From: Rhodanobacteraceae bacterium
Lineage (GTDB): Bacteria; Pseudomonadota; Gammaproteobacteria; Xanthomonadales; Rhodanobacteraceae
Reading direction: 5' to 3'
DNA length: 64,000 nt
NCBI GenBank assembly: GCA_030123585.1
Contig: CP126120.1
Span: 2,233,001-2,297,000 of the forward strand
This document shows positions 47,677 through 59,904 of this stretch, piece after piece. A program made the position numbers and the translations under genes. Every line of letters begins with the position of its first letter. Position 1 is the stretch's first letter. Under the pieces are notes generated by a model. It did not search any database, was not told the origin of the DNA, and was given only the letters and a program-made list of their open reading frames with translations.

Positions 47677-48687
47677 TCAACCGACTTTCCGGAGCGGCTC
47701 GGCCGTCTTGGGCGCGTCGGGCTGCAGCCACGGCATGCGCGCGCGCAGGCGCGCGCCGACCTGTTCGATGGGATGCTCGAGGTCGGCCTGCTTGTAGCGC
47801 CGGTAGTTGGGCAAGCCCGCGGCGTATTCGGCGGTCCAGTTCTTCGCGAAGGTGCCGTCCTGGATGTCCTTCAGCACGTCCTGCATGCGCGCCTTGGTGC
47901 CGGCGTCGACCACGCGCGGGCCGCTGACGAAATCGCCGTACTGCGCGGTCTCGGACACGTACTGCAGCATCTTCGCGAGGCCGCCCTCGTAGAACAGGTC
48001 CACGATCAGCTTCAGTTCGTGCATCACTTCGTAATAGGCGACTTCCGGCTGATAGCCCGCTTCGGTGAGCGTCTCGAAACCCCTGGTCACCAGCTCGCTG
48101 ACGCCGCCGCACAGCACGGCCTGCTCGCCGAACAGGTCGGTTTCGGTTTCCTCCTTGAAGTCGGTTTTGATCAGTATCGCGCGCGCGCCGCCGATGCCGT
48201 CCGCGTAGGCCTTGGCGCGCGCCTCGGCGTGGCCGCTGGCGTCCTGCGCCACGGCGTACAGGCACGGCACGCCGCGGCCGCGTTCGTATTCGCTGCGCAC
48301 CAGCGCGCCGGGCCCCTTGGGCGCCACCATCACCACGTCGACATCGGCGCGCGGCTTGATCTGGCCGAAGTGCACGTTGAAGCCGTGCGCGAACAGCAGC
48401 GCCGCGCCGGGCTTGAGGTTCGGCTTGATCGCTTCCGCGTACAGCTTCGGCTGCACCATGTCGGGCGTGAGCACGGCCACGAGATCGGCGCCGTTCACCG
48501 CGCCGGCAGGCTCGGCGACCTTGAAACCTTCGTCGTGCGCGCGTTGCCACGACGGACCCCCCTTGCGCACGCCGACCACGACGTCGAGGCCGGAGTCGCG
48601 CAGGTTGAGGGCGTGGGCGCGGCCCTGGCTGCCGTAACCGAGTACGGCGATGCGGGCGTGGGAGAGAACGTTGGATGGCGTGTTCAT
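47677..48687 (-). CDS. ilvC: Ketol-acid reductoisomerase, class I
   Basis: Second common step for valine and isoleucine: isomerisation and NADPH reduction of acetolactate. At 336 residues it is the short class I form. The nucleotide loop [17 protein letters not shown] (residues 17-33) and the magnesium-binding [12 protein letters not shown] with the later [17 protein letters not shown] (Glu ligands) are intact. The stop of ilvD overlaps its start by 4 bp. Confidence 0.96.
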   Translation of the reverse strand: MNTPSNVLSHARIAVLGYGSQGRAHALNLRDSGLDVVVGVRKGGPSWQRAHDEGFKVAEPAGAVNGADLVAVLTPDMVQPKLYAEAIKPNLKPGAALLFAHGFNVHFGQIKPRADVDVVMVAPKGPGALVRSEYERGRGVPCLYAVAQDASGHAEARAKAYADGIGGARAILIKTDFKEETETDLFGEQAVLCGGVSELVTRGFETLTEAGYQPEVAYYEVMHELKLIVDLFYEGGLAKMLQYVSETAQYGDFVSGPRVVDAGTKARMQDVLKDIQDGTFAKNWTAEYAAGLPNYRRYKQADLEHPIEQVGARLRARMPWLQPDAPKTAEPLRKVG

Positions 48688-50381
48688 GCTTGGACTCCTT
48701 CGGGGGTTGGGATGTGCGGTGTCGGGGAAGTGGTGTGATCGAGTTGCGTGGTGGCGCCATCGGAAGCGGAACCGACCAGGCGCGCGTACTTGGCCAGCGC
48801 GCCGCGGGTGACTTTCGGTTCGGGCGGTTTCCAGTTCGCGCGACGACTTGCGAGATCCGCCGTGGTGCGCAGTTCGCGCTGCGCCGCGTCGATGACGACG
48901 GGATCGCCGTCGCGCAGCAACGCGATCGGACCGCCGCGCGCGGCTTCCGGCGCCACGTGGCCGACCATGAAGCCGTGCGTCGCGCCGCTGAAGCGGCCAT
49001 CGGTGATCAGCGCGACGTCGTTGCCGAGGCCGCGGCCGATCAGCGCCGCGGTGACGCCCAGCATCTCGCGCATGCCGGGCCCGCCGGCCGGACCTTCGTT
49101 GCGGATCACCACGACGTCGCCGGCATGGATGCGGTCGTGCTGCACGGCGGTGAAGGCGTCTTCCTCGCTCTCGAACACCCGCGCGGTGCCCGCGAACTGG
49201 CCGCCCTGCTTCGGAATCTTCAGCACGCAGCCCTCGGGCGCGAGGTCGCCGTACAGGATGGAATAGCCGCCGCGCGGTTTCAGCGGCGCGCCGACCGGAT
49301 GCACCACGTCCTGTTGTTCCACGCGCGGCGCCGCGGCAGCTTCCGCGAACAGCGAACGTCCGGTCACGGTGGGCGTGTCGTCCAGCATGCCGGCGGCGAT
49401 CAGTTCCTGCGCCACGCGTGCCACGCCGCCGGCGCCGAACAATTCCACCGCGGTGTAGCGGCCGCCGGGCAGCAGGTCGGCGATCACCGGCGTGTGTTTC
49501 GAGGCAGGCTCGAAATCCTCCAGCGACCATTCGACGCCAGCCTCGCGCGCGATCGCCAGCAGGTGCAGCACCGCGTTGGTGGAGCCGGCGGTGGCCGCGA
49601 CCATGCGCGCGGCGTTCCGGAACGCGGCGCGGGTCAACAATGCCGACGGCCGGCGATCCGCTTTCAGGCACTCCATCACCAGTTCGCCGCAACGTCGGGC
49701 GGCGGCGGCCTTGGCCGGATGCGTCGCGGGAATGTCGTTGAGGCCCATCGGCGACAGGCCCAGCGTCGTCAGCACCATCGCCATGGTGTTGGCGGTGAAC
49801 TGGCCGCCGCAGGCGCCGGCGCCGCGGCAGGCGTCGCATTCGACGCGACCGAGCTCGGCATCGTCAATCCTGCCGGCGCCGTGCGCGCCCACCGCTTCGA
49901 ACACCTGCTGCACGGTGATCGGGCGGCCGTCGTGCATGCCGTGCGCGATGGTGCCGCCGTACAGCGCGACCGCGGGAATATCCAGGCGCGCCATCGCCAT
50001 CGCCGCGGCCGGGATGGTCTTGTCGCAGCCGCACAGCACCACCATCGCATCGAGGCAGTGGCCTTCGACCGCCGCCTCGATCGAGTCGGTGATGATCTCG
50101 CGGCTCACCAGCGAATAGCGCATGCCCGAGGTGCCCATCGCGATGCCGTCGGTGACCGCGATGGTGTTGAATTCCACCGGCGTGCCGCCGGCCGCGCGGA
50201 TGCCGTCGGCCGCGTGCCGCGCCAACTCGCGCAGGTTGAGGTTGCACGGGCTGACGTCCGACCAGGTGTGCACCACCGCCACCAGCGGTTTCCGGAGCGC
50301 CGCATCGTCCATGCCGGTGGCGCGCAGCATCGCGCGCGCGGGGGCGCGATCGGGGCCGCTCTTGATCACATCGCTGCGCAT
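48684..50381 (-). CDS. ilvD: Dihydroxy-acid dehydratase
   Basis: Third common step of isoleucine and valine synthesis. The 565-residue enzyme has the iron-sulfur cysteines in [17 protein letters not shown] (with the carbamylated-type lysine of this family) and [18 protein letters not shown] ahead of the ATG is a strong ribosome site and rules out an upstream extension. It begins 10 bp after the leuB stop. Confidence 0.96.
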   Translation of the reverse strand: MRSDVIKSGPDRAPARAMLRATGMDDAALRKPLVAVVHTWSDVSPCNLNLRELARHAADGIRAAGGTPVEFNTIAVTDGIAMGTSGMRYSLVSREIITDSIEAAVEGHCLDAMVVLCGCDKTIPAAAMAMARLDIPAVALYGGTIAHGMHDGRPITVQQVFEAVGAHGAGRIDDAELGRVECDACRGAGACGGQFTANTMAMVLTTLGLSPMGLNDIPATHPAKAAAARRCGELVMECLKADRRPSALLTRAAFRNAARMVAATAGSTNAVLHLLAIAREAGVEWSLEDFEPASKHTPVIADLLPGGRYTAVELFGAGGVARVAQELIAAGMLDDTPTVTGRSLFAEAAAAPRVEQQDVVHPVGAPLKPRGGYSILYGDLAPEGCVLKIPKQGGQFAGTARVFESEEDAFTAVQHDRIHAGDVVVIRNEGPAGGPGMREMLGVTAALIGRGLGNDVALITDGRFSGATHGFMVGHVAPEAARGGPIALLRDGDPVVIDAAQRELRTTADLASRRANWKPPEPKVTRGALAKYARLVGSASDGATTQLDHTTSPTPHIPTPEGVQA

Positions 50382-50391
50382 CGTCGTCTCC

Positions 50392-51483
50392 TCAACCACA
50401 GGCACGCTGGCCGGAGAAGAACGCGGGCTGCGCGTTCGCATCGAGCGCGGCGATCACGGCATCGCGGACATCCGCGGTTCCCGCCTCGCCACCGAGATCG
50501 CGCGTGCGCGGCCCCGACGCCAGCACTTCGGAAACCGCCGTCTCGATCGCGGCGGCCTCGGCTTCCAGCTCCAGCGAATGGCGCAGCAGCAGCGCCGCGG
50601 AAAGGATCGCGCCGATCGGGTTGGCGACACCTTGCCCCGCGATGTCGGGCGCCGAACCGTGGATCGGTTCATAGAGACCGCGTTTGCCATCGCCCAGCGA
50701 CGCCGACGGCAGCAAGCCCAGCGAACCCGCGAGTGCGGCCGCTTCGTCGGTGAGGATGTCGCCGAACAGATTCTCGGTGACCACCACGTCGTAGTTGGAC
50801 GGCCGGGTCAGCAGCAGCATCGCCATTGAATCGACCAGCTGGTGTTCCAGCCGCACGTCGGGATAGTCGGCGGCGACGCGGTTGACGGTGCTGCGCCACA
50901 GCCGCGAGGTCTCCAGCACGTTGGCCTTGTCCACCGAGGTGAGGTGCTTGCGGCGTCCGCGCGCGAGCTCGAACGCATGGCGCACCACGCGCTCGACTTC
51001 GGCTTCGGTGTACTTGCATTCGTCGGTGGCGGCATCCGCCGTGCGCGTCTTGGCGCCGAAATAAGCCCCGCCGGTGAGCTCGCGCACGAACAGCACGTCG
51101 ACGTTCCGCAGCTTCTCGTCCTTGAGTGGCGACAACGCGGCGAGCGCGGGATGCACGGTGAGCGGACGCAGGTTGGCGTACACCCCCAGCGCGGCGCGCA
51201 AGCCCAGCAGGCCTTGTTCCGGTCGCACCTTGGCGTTCGGGTCGGACCACTTCGTGCCCCCCACCGCGCCCAGCAGCACCGCGTCGGCGCGCTGGCACGC
51301 CGCCAGCGTCGCCGCAGGCAGCGGCTCTCCGGTGGCGTCGATGGCGCAGCCGCCCATCGGGTGTTCGTCGAACGTGAAGGCGTGTCCGCACTGTTCGGCC
51401 ACCGCGTTCAGGACGGCCATCGCGGCCGCGGTGACTTCGGGGCCGACGCCGTCGCCGGGCAGGGTGACGATGGTGGCTTTCAT
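50392..51483 (-). CDS. leuB: 3-isopropylmalate dehydrogenase
   Basis: NAD-dependent oxidative decarboxylation in leucine synthesis. The 363-residue sequence shows [19 protein letters not shown] at the N-terminus, the catalytic SVDKANVLE and the cofactor-binding [15 protein letters not shown]. It overlaps the leuD stop by 4 bp. Confidence 0.96.
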   Translation of the reverse strand: MKATIVTLPGDGVGPEVTAAAMAVLNAVAEQCGHAFTFDEHPMGGCAIDATGEPLPAATLAACQRADAVLLGAVGGTKWSDPNAKVRPEQGLLGLRAALGVYANLRPLTVHPALAALSPLKDEKLRNVDVLFVRELTGGAYFGAKTRTADAATDECKYTEAEVERVVRHAFELARGRRKHLTSVDKANVLETSRLWRSTVNRVAADYPDVRLEHQLVDSMAMLLLTRPSNYDVVVTENLFGDILTDEAAALAGSLGLLPSASLGDGKRGLYEPIHGSAPDIAGQGVANPIGAILSAALLLRHSLELEAEAAAIETAVSEVLASGPRTRDLGGEAGTADVRDAVIAALDANAQPAFFSGQRACG

Positions 51484-52060
51484 GCGGCGTTCTCCAGGCG
51501 TTGTTCGTAGGCGGCGATCGCGTCGCCGTGCCGTTGCAGGAAGCCCAACTGGTCCACGCCTTCGAGCAGGCAGTGGCGCGCGAAGGGTTCCAGCTCGAAG
51601 CGGATCGGCGCGCCGCCGGGCCGCGTGATCGTTTGCGCGCGCACGTCGACCGTCAGTTCGACGCCGGGGTGGTCGAGCAACCAGCGGTGTTCGTCGTCGC
51701 CGACCACGATCGCGAGCAGGCCGTTCTTGAGCGCGTTGTTGCGGAAGATGTCGGCGATCTCGCTCGACAGCACCGCGCGGATGCCGTAGTCCAGCAGCGC
51801 CCACGGCGCGTGTTCGCGCGAGGAGCCGCAGCCGAAGTTGCGTCCCGCCACCAGGATTTCGCAACCGCGTGCTTCGGGTGCGTTCAACGGAAACGCCGGA
51901 TCGTCGCTGCCGTCGGCGCGGTAACGCCAGTCGTTGAAGCAGACCTTGCCCAAACCTTCGCGCGTGGTGGTGGTGAGGAAACGCGCCGGGATGATGCGGT
52001 CGGTGTCGATGTTCTCGTCCGCCAGCACGGCGGTGCGGGACTCGATGCGGGTGACGGGTT

Positions 52061-52064
<4 letters not shown>
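51480..52064 (-). CDS. leuD: 3-isopropylmalate dehydratase small subunit
   Basis: Forms isopropylmalate isomerase with LeuC. The 194-residue protein has the swivel-domain motif [13 protein letters not shown] and the active-site [17 protein letters not shown]. It overlaps leuC and leuB on both sides by 4 bp. Confidence 0.96.
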
Positions 52065-54714
<2,650 letters not shown>

Positions 54715-54750
54715 GGTGGGCTCCGCGTGGGGAAGCCGGACCTTGGGCAA

Positions 54751-54783
54751 CAAAAAACCCCGCGCCATTGCTGGTGCGGGGTT
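54751..54783 (-). terminator. Attenuator terminator of the leu/ilv operon
   Basis: Read on the minus strand, CCCCGC (54776-54781) pairs with GCGGGG (54758-54763), with an inner CCA/TGG pair around a GCAA loop, followed by a run of six T. It lies between the leader peptide and leuA, the exact place for an amino-acid attenuator. Confidence 0.88.
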
Positions 54784-54830
54784 CTTCGGGTGTTTTCAGG
54801 TTCGTTTGCTAGCTACCTGGACACATGCCC

Positions 54831-54971
54831 TCAGCCCGCACCTCCGTAGGTAATAAGAAGGACGAGCGCAAGAAGGGTAGTGAGCAGCATGCCGGCAAGC
54901 GGCAGCAGGCCATCGACCGTCGCGGGACGGCTCATGGTGGCGATGCTGGGCTGGATGTTGCGCTGCGGCAT
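54831..54971 (-). CDS. Leader peptide of the leu/ilv operon
   Basis: A 46-codon open frame between the promoter and the attenuator. Residues 29-42 read LLTTLLALVLLITY: seven Leu, one Val, one Ile and three Thr codons in 14. Stalled ribosomes on this run when charged tRNAs are scarce would prevent formation of the terminator downstream. It is analogous to ilvL or leuL, which I infer from position and composition. AGGG lies seven bases ahead of the ATG, but the -10 is so close that the transcript may begin near the start codon. Later in-frame ATGs (codons 13 and 28) are alternative starts. Confidence 0.8.
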   Translation of the reverse strand: MPQRNIQPSIATMSRPATVDGLLPLAGMLLTTLLALVLLITYGGAG

Positions 54972-54979
54972 GGATCGAC

Positions 54980-55007
54980 CCTAAAGCAGAACCTGCGAGC
55001 GTGTCAA
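54980..55007 (-). promoter_or_regulatory. Promoter of the leu/ilv leader
   Basis: TTGACA (55002-55007, minus strand) is a perfect -35, 16 bp before TTTAGG (54980-54985) and 8 bp more to the leader ATG. Spacing and sequence closely match the thr leader promoter. The transcript should start at or within a few bases of the ATG. Confidence 0.7.
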
Positions 55008-55021
55008 CTGTTTTCTTATGA

Positions 55022-56383
55022 TTATTCTTTCTCAGTGCTTCCGCTGCTCGTTTGGACGTCCAGACGGCCGCGTATTGCGGACTGCCGCAACCAGCGTTTC
55101 AGTGCGTCGTCATCAGCCGGCATCGGCTCGGCGTGGCTCGGACGTTGCAGCATGGCCACCAGCGCAGGCGGAATCGGAACGGGACGACCTGCCAACGGTT
55201 CCACCACGGCTTCGAATTTGGCCGGATGCGCGGTGGCGACCACGGCCCAGTGCGCGGCATTCCCGTGCGCGCGCAACTCGTCGAGCACGTGCACCGCGCA
55301 CGCCGTGTGCGGACAGAACACCTCGCCATGTTCGCGCGCGTGGATGCGAAGGGTTTGCCGGATCGTGGCGTCGTCCACGCCATCCGCGCGCAGCGCACGG
55401 CGCAGGGCCGCATCCTCGCCGAACGTCCAGCGCAGGCGTTCGAAGTTGCTGGGCGCGCCGACATCCATGGCATTGGCCAGCGTCGCACGTGCTTCGCGCG
55501 GCGCGTAATCGGCCCCGTCGAAAAATTCGGGCAACGTCGCGTTGGCGTTGCAGGCCAATCGGATTTCGCCCACCGGCAGCCCGATCTCGCGCACCCACAA
55601 CGCCGCCAGCGCATTGCCGAGGTTGCCGGTGGGCACGATGAAGTTGAGCGGGGAATCGTGCTCGCGGGACCAGCCGAGCGCCGCGTGCGCGTAGTAACTC
55701 ATCTGCGGCAGCAGCCGGCCGAGGCTGATGCTGTTGGCGGAACTCATCGGCACCTCGCGCTGCAGTGCCACATCGTTGAGTGCGGCCTTCACCATGCGCT
55801 GGCAATCATCGAAGCGGCCGGCCACGCGCAGCGCCCGCACGTTGCCGCCGAAGCAGCCGAGCTGGTGCGCCTGGCGCGGCGAAACCCGGCCATCCGGATA
55901 CAGGATCACCCCGCGGATGCCGGGTTGTGCGTGGAACGCTGCGCCCACCGCCGCGCCGGTATCGCCGGAGGTGGCGACCAGGATGGTGAGCGGACGTGTG
56001 TCCACGTGCGGCAGGCGGCGCAGGCAGGCCGCGAGGAAGCGCGCGCCGACGTCCTTGAACGCGGCCGTGGGACCGTGGAACAGTTCCAGCACGTGGCCGC
56101 CCGGATCGCCCGCGAGCGGCCGCAGCGGCGTGTCGAACGTCAGCGCCTCGGCGCAGATCGCAGGCAATGCTTCCGCCAACGGATCGCCCGCGAAGAACGG
56201 CGCGAGCAGGGTCGCCGCGGTGTCGGCCAGCGTGTCGTGCGGCTCGAACGCGGCCGGATCGAGCCGCGGCAATTGCTCCGGCACGTACAAACCGCCATCC
56301 GGCGCCAGTCCCGCCGCGATCGCGGCGCCGATGCCGACTGCCGGGCTGCGGCCTCGGGTACTGAGGTAGCGCAGCGCGTTCAC
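55022..56383 (-). CDS. thrC: Threonine synthase
   Basis: PLP-dependent conversion of O-phosphohomoserine to threonine. The 453-residue protein has the lysine in [17 protein letters not shown] and the phosphate-binding [11 protein letters not shown], with YLSTRGR at the N-terminus as in the longer ThrC form. Its start overlaps thrB by 4 bp; only 15 bp separate its stop from the leu/ilv promoter. Confidence 0.96.
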   Translation of the reverse strand: MNALRYLSTRGRSPAVGIGAAIAAGLAPDGGLYVPEQLPRLDPAAFEPHDTLADTAATLLAPFFAGDPLAEALPAICAEALTFDTPLRPLAGDPGGHVLELFHGPTAAFKDVGARFLAACLRRLPHVDTRPLTILVATSGDTGAAVGAAFHAQPGIRGVILYPDGRVSPRQAHQLGCFGGNVRALRVAGRFDDCQRMVKAALNDVALQREVPMSSANSISLGRLLPQMSYYAHAALGWSREHDSPLNFIVPTGNLGNALAALWVREIGLPVGEIRLACNANATLPEFFDGADYAPREARATLANAMDVGAPSNFERLRWTFGEDAALRRALRADGVDDATIRQTLRIHAREHGEVFCPHTACAVHVLDELRAHGNAAHWAVVATAHPAKFEAVVEPLAGRPVPIPPALVAMLQRPSHAEPMPADDDALKRWLRQSAIRGRLDVQTSSGSTEKE

Positions 56384-57357
56384 GCGTCGCTCCCCGCATC
56401 GTCAATCAATGCGGCGGCGGGACCGTCGATCGGTGCAACGAAGCGGTCGCTGTCCAGGCCCGCCTCGGCGAACGCAGCTTGCATCGCCGCCGCGGCGGCC
56501 TCGGCATCGCTGTGCCGTTCGTACCAGCCGAACACGCTGGGACCGCCGCCCGAGATGCTGGCGCCGAGCGCGTGATGGTCGAGCGCCGCCTGTTTGACGC
56601 GCGCGAAGTGGGGCACCAGCGGCGCACGCCGCGGCTCCACCAGCACGTCGCGCAGGCCTTCGCGCACCAACGCGGCATCGCCGCGGAAGCAGCCCGCCAG
56701 CACCAGTGCGAGGTTGGCGCTTTGCGCGACGAACTCGCCCAGCGCGTAATCGCCCGCCAGCGCCGCACGCGCCTTGCGCGTCTCCAGCACGCAGTGCGGA
56801 TGCACCAGCGCGCAATGCCAGTCGCGCGGTGCCGGGATGCGCAGCAGGCGCTCGCGCGTGGCCAGCACTAGCCCGCCCAGCAGCATCGGGCCGAGGTTGT
56901 CGCCGTGACGGCTGCCGCTGGCCACCGCCTCGCCCTGCAACGCGAACGGGTACAGCGCTGCGCGCGGCAGCAGTTGTTCCAGCAACGCGTTCGCCGCCAC
57001 CAGCGCCGCGACGCACGACGCCGCCGAGCCGCCCATGCCGGAACCCAGCGCGATGCCCTTGTGGAGCACCAGTTCGAAACCATGCTCCAGACCGAGCGCG
57101 GCGCGCAGCGCCAACAGCGCAGCGCCAGCCGTGTTGCGCGCAGGATCGCGCGGCAGGTCGGCGACGCAGCCGTGGATCGCGGCGATGCGCACCACCGGTT
57201 CATCGATGATCCGCACCTCCGCGCGATCGCCCGCGCCACCCATGCTGTGGCCGAGGATGTCGAAGCCGACGCCGACATTGCCGACGCTGGCGGGTGCGAA
57301 GGCGTGCGCCACCTGCAGGCGCGGCACGTGGGCGTGCTCCGTAATGTCCGCGCTCAT
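56380..57357 (-). CDS. thrB: Homoserine kinase
   Basis: GHMP-family kinase, 325 residues, with [18 protein letters not shown] and the ATP loop [14 protein letters not shown], and a C-terminal [13 protein letters not shown]. It phosphorylates homoserine for ThrC. It overlaps both neighbours by 4 bp. Confidence 0.96.
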   Translation of the reverse strand: MSADITEHAHVPRLQVAHAFAPASVGNVGVGFDILGHSMGGAGDRAEVRIIDEPVVRIAAIHGCVADLPRDPARNTAGAALLALRAALGLEHGFELVLHKGIALGSGMGGSAASCVAALVAANALLEQLLPRAALYPFALQGEAVASGSRHGDNLGPMLLGGLVLATRERLLRIPAPRDWHCALVHPHCVLETRKARAALAGDYALGEFVAQSANLALVLAGCFRGDAALVREGLRDVLVEPRRAPLVPHFARVKQAALDHHALGASISGGGPSVFGWYERHSDAEAAAAAMQAAFAEAGLDSDRFVAPIDGPAAALIDDAGSDA

Positions 57358-58511
57358 GGTTGCGCGCCCAGGGATTCGGCAATCCGCAACACGTCGGCAA
57401 ATACACCGGCTGCCGTGACTTCGGGACCGGCGCCGGGACCCTGCACCAGCATTGGATTATCCCGATAGCGGCGGGTGCGGAATTGCACCACGTTGTCGGT
57501 GAGCCGCGTATGCGCGAACGCGTGTTCGCGCGGCAGCACCACGAGGCGCACGCTGGCGCGACCGTCGCGCCCCAGCCGTCCCACGTGACGAAGCACGCCG
57601 CCATCGGCGCGGGCCTCGGCGAGTTTCGCGGCCATGGGCGCATCGAGCTCACCCATGGATCGCATGAAATCGTCCAGCGACAACGCTGCCAGACCGGATG
57701 GCACCAGACTCTCCACTTCCACATCCTCGAGCGACAGCGGCAGGCCCGCTTCGCGCGCCAGGATCACCAGCTTGCGCGCGACGTCGACGCCGGACAAGTC
57801 CGCGCGCGGGTCGGGCTCGGTGTAACCCAGTGCATGCGCTTCGCGCAGCAGCGCCGAAAACGGCTGGCTGCCGTCATGGCGATTGCACAACCAGGCAAGC
57901 GTTCCGGAGAACATGCCTTCGACGTCCAGCAATTCGTCGCCGGTATCGAGCAGGTCGCGCAAGGTCTGCACCACCGGCAAACCTGCGCAGACGGTGGCCT
58001 CGACGCGAAAGCGCGCGCCGCTTTCGACACAGGCCGCGTGGATCGCACGCCAACGCGGCAGCGGGCCGCTGCCCGCCAGTTTGTTGGGCGTGACGACATG
58101 GATGCCCGCGGCCAGCCAATCGGGATAACGCACGGCCACCTCGTCGCTGGCGCTGCAATCCACCAGCAGCGCATGCCGGCCATCCTCGCCACGCACGTGC
58201 GCTGCAAATTCGTCGAGATCGCTGGGCCGCCAGGTTTGTGCGCGCGCATGGCGCGCGTTGAGCTCCGGATCGTCACTGTCCAGCCACATTTGCCGGCTGG
58301 CGACGACGCCACACAGGCTCAGCACCAGGTCCATGTCGCGTTGCAGCCGGGGCTGCGCCGCGCGCAGTTGCTCCAGCAAGGCACTGCCGACCCGGCCGGG
58401 ACCGATCACGCCCACCGCCAGCGTGCGCCGGCGCGCGGTTCGCGTGGACGATGTCAACGCGACGGATGGCGGCAGCAGGGATTTGGCGATGGGTGGAGCG
58501 CAGCTGTTCAC
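57354..58511 (-). CDS. hom: Homoserine dehydrogenase, stand-alone ThrA-type domain
   Basis: NAD(P)-dependent reduction of aspartate semialdehyde to homoserine. The 385-residue protein begins its Rossmann fold at [18 protein letters not shown], with the [15 protein letters not shown] VVTPNKLAG and the [11 protein letters not shown] catalytic segment, and matches the C-terminal half of bifunctional aspartokinase-homoserine dehydrogenase. The aspartokinase half and its ACT domains are absent here. AAAGGAGG five bases before this GTG fixes the start; the longer frame upstream runs through the thr leader region. Coupled to thrB. Confidence 0.93.
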   Translation of the reverse strand: MNSCAPPIAKSLLPPSVALTSSTRTARRRTLAVGVIGPGRVGSALLEQLRAAQPRLQRDMDLVLSLCGVVASRQMWLDSDDPELNARHARAQTWRPSDLDEFAAHVRGEDGRHALLVDCSASDEVAVRYPDWLAAGIHVVTPNKLAGSGPLPRWRAIHAACVESGARFRVEATVCAGLPVVQTLRDLLDTGDELLDVEGMFSGTLAWLCNRHDGSQPFSALLREAHALGYTEPDPRADLSGVDVARKLVILAREAGLPLSLEDVEVESLVPSGLAALSLDDFMRSMGELDAPMAAKLAEARADGGVLRHVGRLGRDGRASVRLVVLPREHAFAHTRLTDNVVQFRTRRYRDNPMLVQGPGAGPEVTAAGVFADVLRIAESLGAQP

Positions 58512-58563
58512 GGTGACCTCCTTTGGAGGCCCCGTCCCGTTCGGCGGCTTCGGATCGCACCGG

Positions 58564-58583
58564 CCCGCCTCATCGAGGGCGGG
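58564..58583 (-). terminator. Hairpin between the thr leader and hom
   Basis: CCCGCC (58564-58569) and GGCGGG (58578-58583) form a 6-bp stem with an 8-base loop, 17 bp after the leader-peptide stop codon. No T-run follows, so if it attenuates it must work by a different terminator or through translation of hom. Confidence 0.4.
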
Positions 58584-58600
58584 ACCGTTGCGTGCAAGGG

Positions 58601-58750
58601 TTACTCGCGCACGGACACCCACCCGCGACCGGTAGTGGTCGTGGTGGTCGTGGCAATGGACGTGGTGGCGGCATCGATCACGTGCAGCCATGCGCGGCCG
58701 GAAACATCCGGCGCGGAATACCTGCATGCTGGCGTGATCACTGGCGACAT
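58601..58750 (-). CDS. thrL: Threonine-operon leader peptide
   Basis: A 49-codon frame on the minus strand. It contains ATTSIATTTTTTTGRG: two Thr, Ile, then seven consecutive Thr codons (ACG ACC ACC ACG ACC ACT ACC). This is the hallmark of threonine attenuation and matches the genes behind it. No ribosome-binding site precedes the ATG, and the -10 hexamer is nine bases away, so the transcript may be leaderless. A second frame over the same DNA is His-rich, but the Thr-rich frame has the better start and stop. The gap 58512-58858 holds nothing else. Confidence 0.82.
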   Translation of the reverse strand: MSPVITPACRYSAPDVSGRAWLHVIDAATTSIATTTTTTTGRGWVSVRE

Positions 58751-58759
58751 GGAGCCGAA

Positions 58760-58787
58760 ACTAAACGGCATCCGGTGCGGCTGTCAA
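58760..58787 (-). promoter_or_regulatory. Promoter of the thr leader
   Basis: Perfect TTGACA (58782-58787, minus strand), 16 bp spacer, TTTAGT (58760-58765), then nine bases to the leader ATG. The arrangement and the TTTAG...TCG...TCCATG bases repeat those of the leu/ilv promoter. Confidence 0.7.
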
Positions 58788-58858
58788 CAGGAATCCGCGC
58801 CTCCCTGCCATCCGCGTCACACAACACGGTGATCCCGGCGCCACGGCCGAGCGCCACC

Positions 58859-59827
58859 TCAGCGCGGCCCGGCGCGAAACGCAATCGCATCCAGATCGAC
58901 ATTGCCACCGGTCAGCACCAGTCCGATGCGCTTGCCTGCAAAGCGTTCGCGTTGCGCGAGCAGCGCAGCCAGCACGAGCGCCGAAGACGGCTCGACAGTC
59001 TGCTTCAATTCCGCCCACAGCAGACGCATCGCGGCGAGCACGGCGTCATCGTCGGCCGTGATGACGTCGACGCCAAGCTCGCGCAGCAATGCAAGGTTCG
59101 GCACGCCGATGGTGGCGCGCAAGCCGTCGCACACCGTGTGCGGAACGATGTCGGTGACGCGCTCGCCGCGCCGCAGCGATTGCAGGGCGTCGTCGGCGCC
59201 GGCAGGTTCCGCGCCGATGACTTCGATGTCCGGGGCCAATGCGCGCAAGGCGATGGCGCAACCGGAGAGCAGGCCGCCGCCGCCGATCGGTGTGATCACC
59301 GCGTCGAGATCGGGCGCCTGTTGCAACAGTTCCAGCACGATCGTGCCTTGCCCCGCAATCACCCGCGCGTCGGCGTAGGGATGCACCAGCGTCGCGCCGG
59401 TTTCGCGTTGCACGCGCGCGCACGCGTCTTCGCGCGCGGCAATCGTGGCCGCGCAGCGGTGCAGGATGCCACCCGCGCGCTGGATGTTGGCGAGCTTGGC
59501 CGCGACCGCGCCTTCGGGCACCACGACGTGCGCGGGAATGCCGCGCGTTTTCGCGGCCAGCGCCAGTGCCGCGCCGTGGTTGCCGGAGGAATGCGTGACC
59601 ACGCCGCGCCGCGCTTCCTCGTCGGACAACGACCACACTGCATTGCAGGCGCCACGGAATTTGAAGGCGCCGCCGCGTTGCAGGTGCTCGCATTTGAAAT
59701 ACAGCGTCGCACCCGCCAATTCGTCGAGCGCATCATTGCGAAGCACCGGCGTGACCCGCGCGTGCGCGGCAATGCGTGCGGCGGCGGCGCGAATGTCGGC
59801 AAGGGTGGGATTTGTGAACCCGTTCAT
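58859..59827 (-). CDS. Threonine/serine dehydratase, catabolic (no ACT domain)
   Basis: PLP enzyme that deaminates threonine to 2-ketobutyrate, the isoleucine precursor, or serine to pyruvate. The lysine lies in GGAFKFRGACNA, the phosphate loop is THSSGNHGAALAL, and IGGGGLLSGCA is present. At 322 residues it lacks the regulatory ACT pair of biosynthetic IlvA (about 500 residues), so it resembles catabolic TdcB or serine racemase. Its position upstream of the thr operon suggests it feeds isoleucine synthesis without feedback; that is inference. The start at the family N-terminus is preferred to a 35-codon extension. Confidence 0.85.
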   Translation of the reverse strand: MNGFTNPTLADIRAAAARIAAHARVTPVLRNDALDELAGATLYFKCEHLQRGGAFKFRGACNAVWSLSDEEARRGVVTHSSGNHGAALALAAKTRGIPAHVVVPEGAVAAKLANIQRAGGILHRCAATIAAREDACARVQRETGATLVHPYADARVIAGQGTIVLELLQQAPDLDAVITPIGGGGLLSGCAIALRALAPDIEVIGAEPAGADDALQSLRRGERVTDIVPHTVCDGLRATIGVPNLALLRELGVDVITADDDAVLAAMRLLWAELKQTVEPSSALVLAALLAQRERFAGKRIGLVLTGGNVDLDAIAFRAGPR

Positions 59828-59904
59828 GCAATCGTCCGAAGGGCAAGTCGTCGGAGACGGCATTCTCGCACCGGCGACCCGAACGCGGTTGATAAAATGG
59901 CCGG

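Noticed and set aside
58512..58727. Leader frame with a His-rich stretch (HHVHCHDHHDHY) suggesting a his-operon leader
   Set aside because: The genes behind are thr genes, and the same DNA in another frame gives a run of seven Thr codons with a good start and stop. The His codons are the shifted reading of ACC/CAC repeats.
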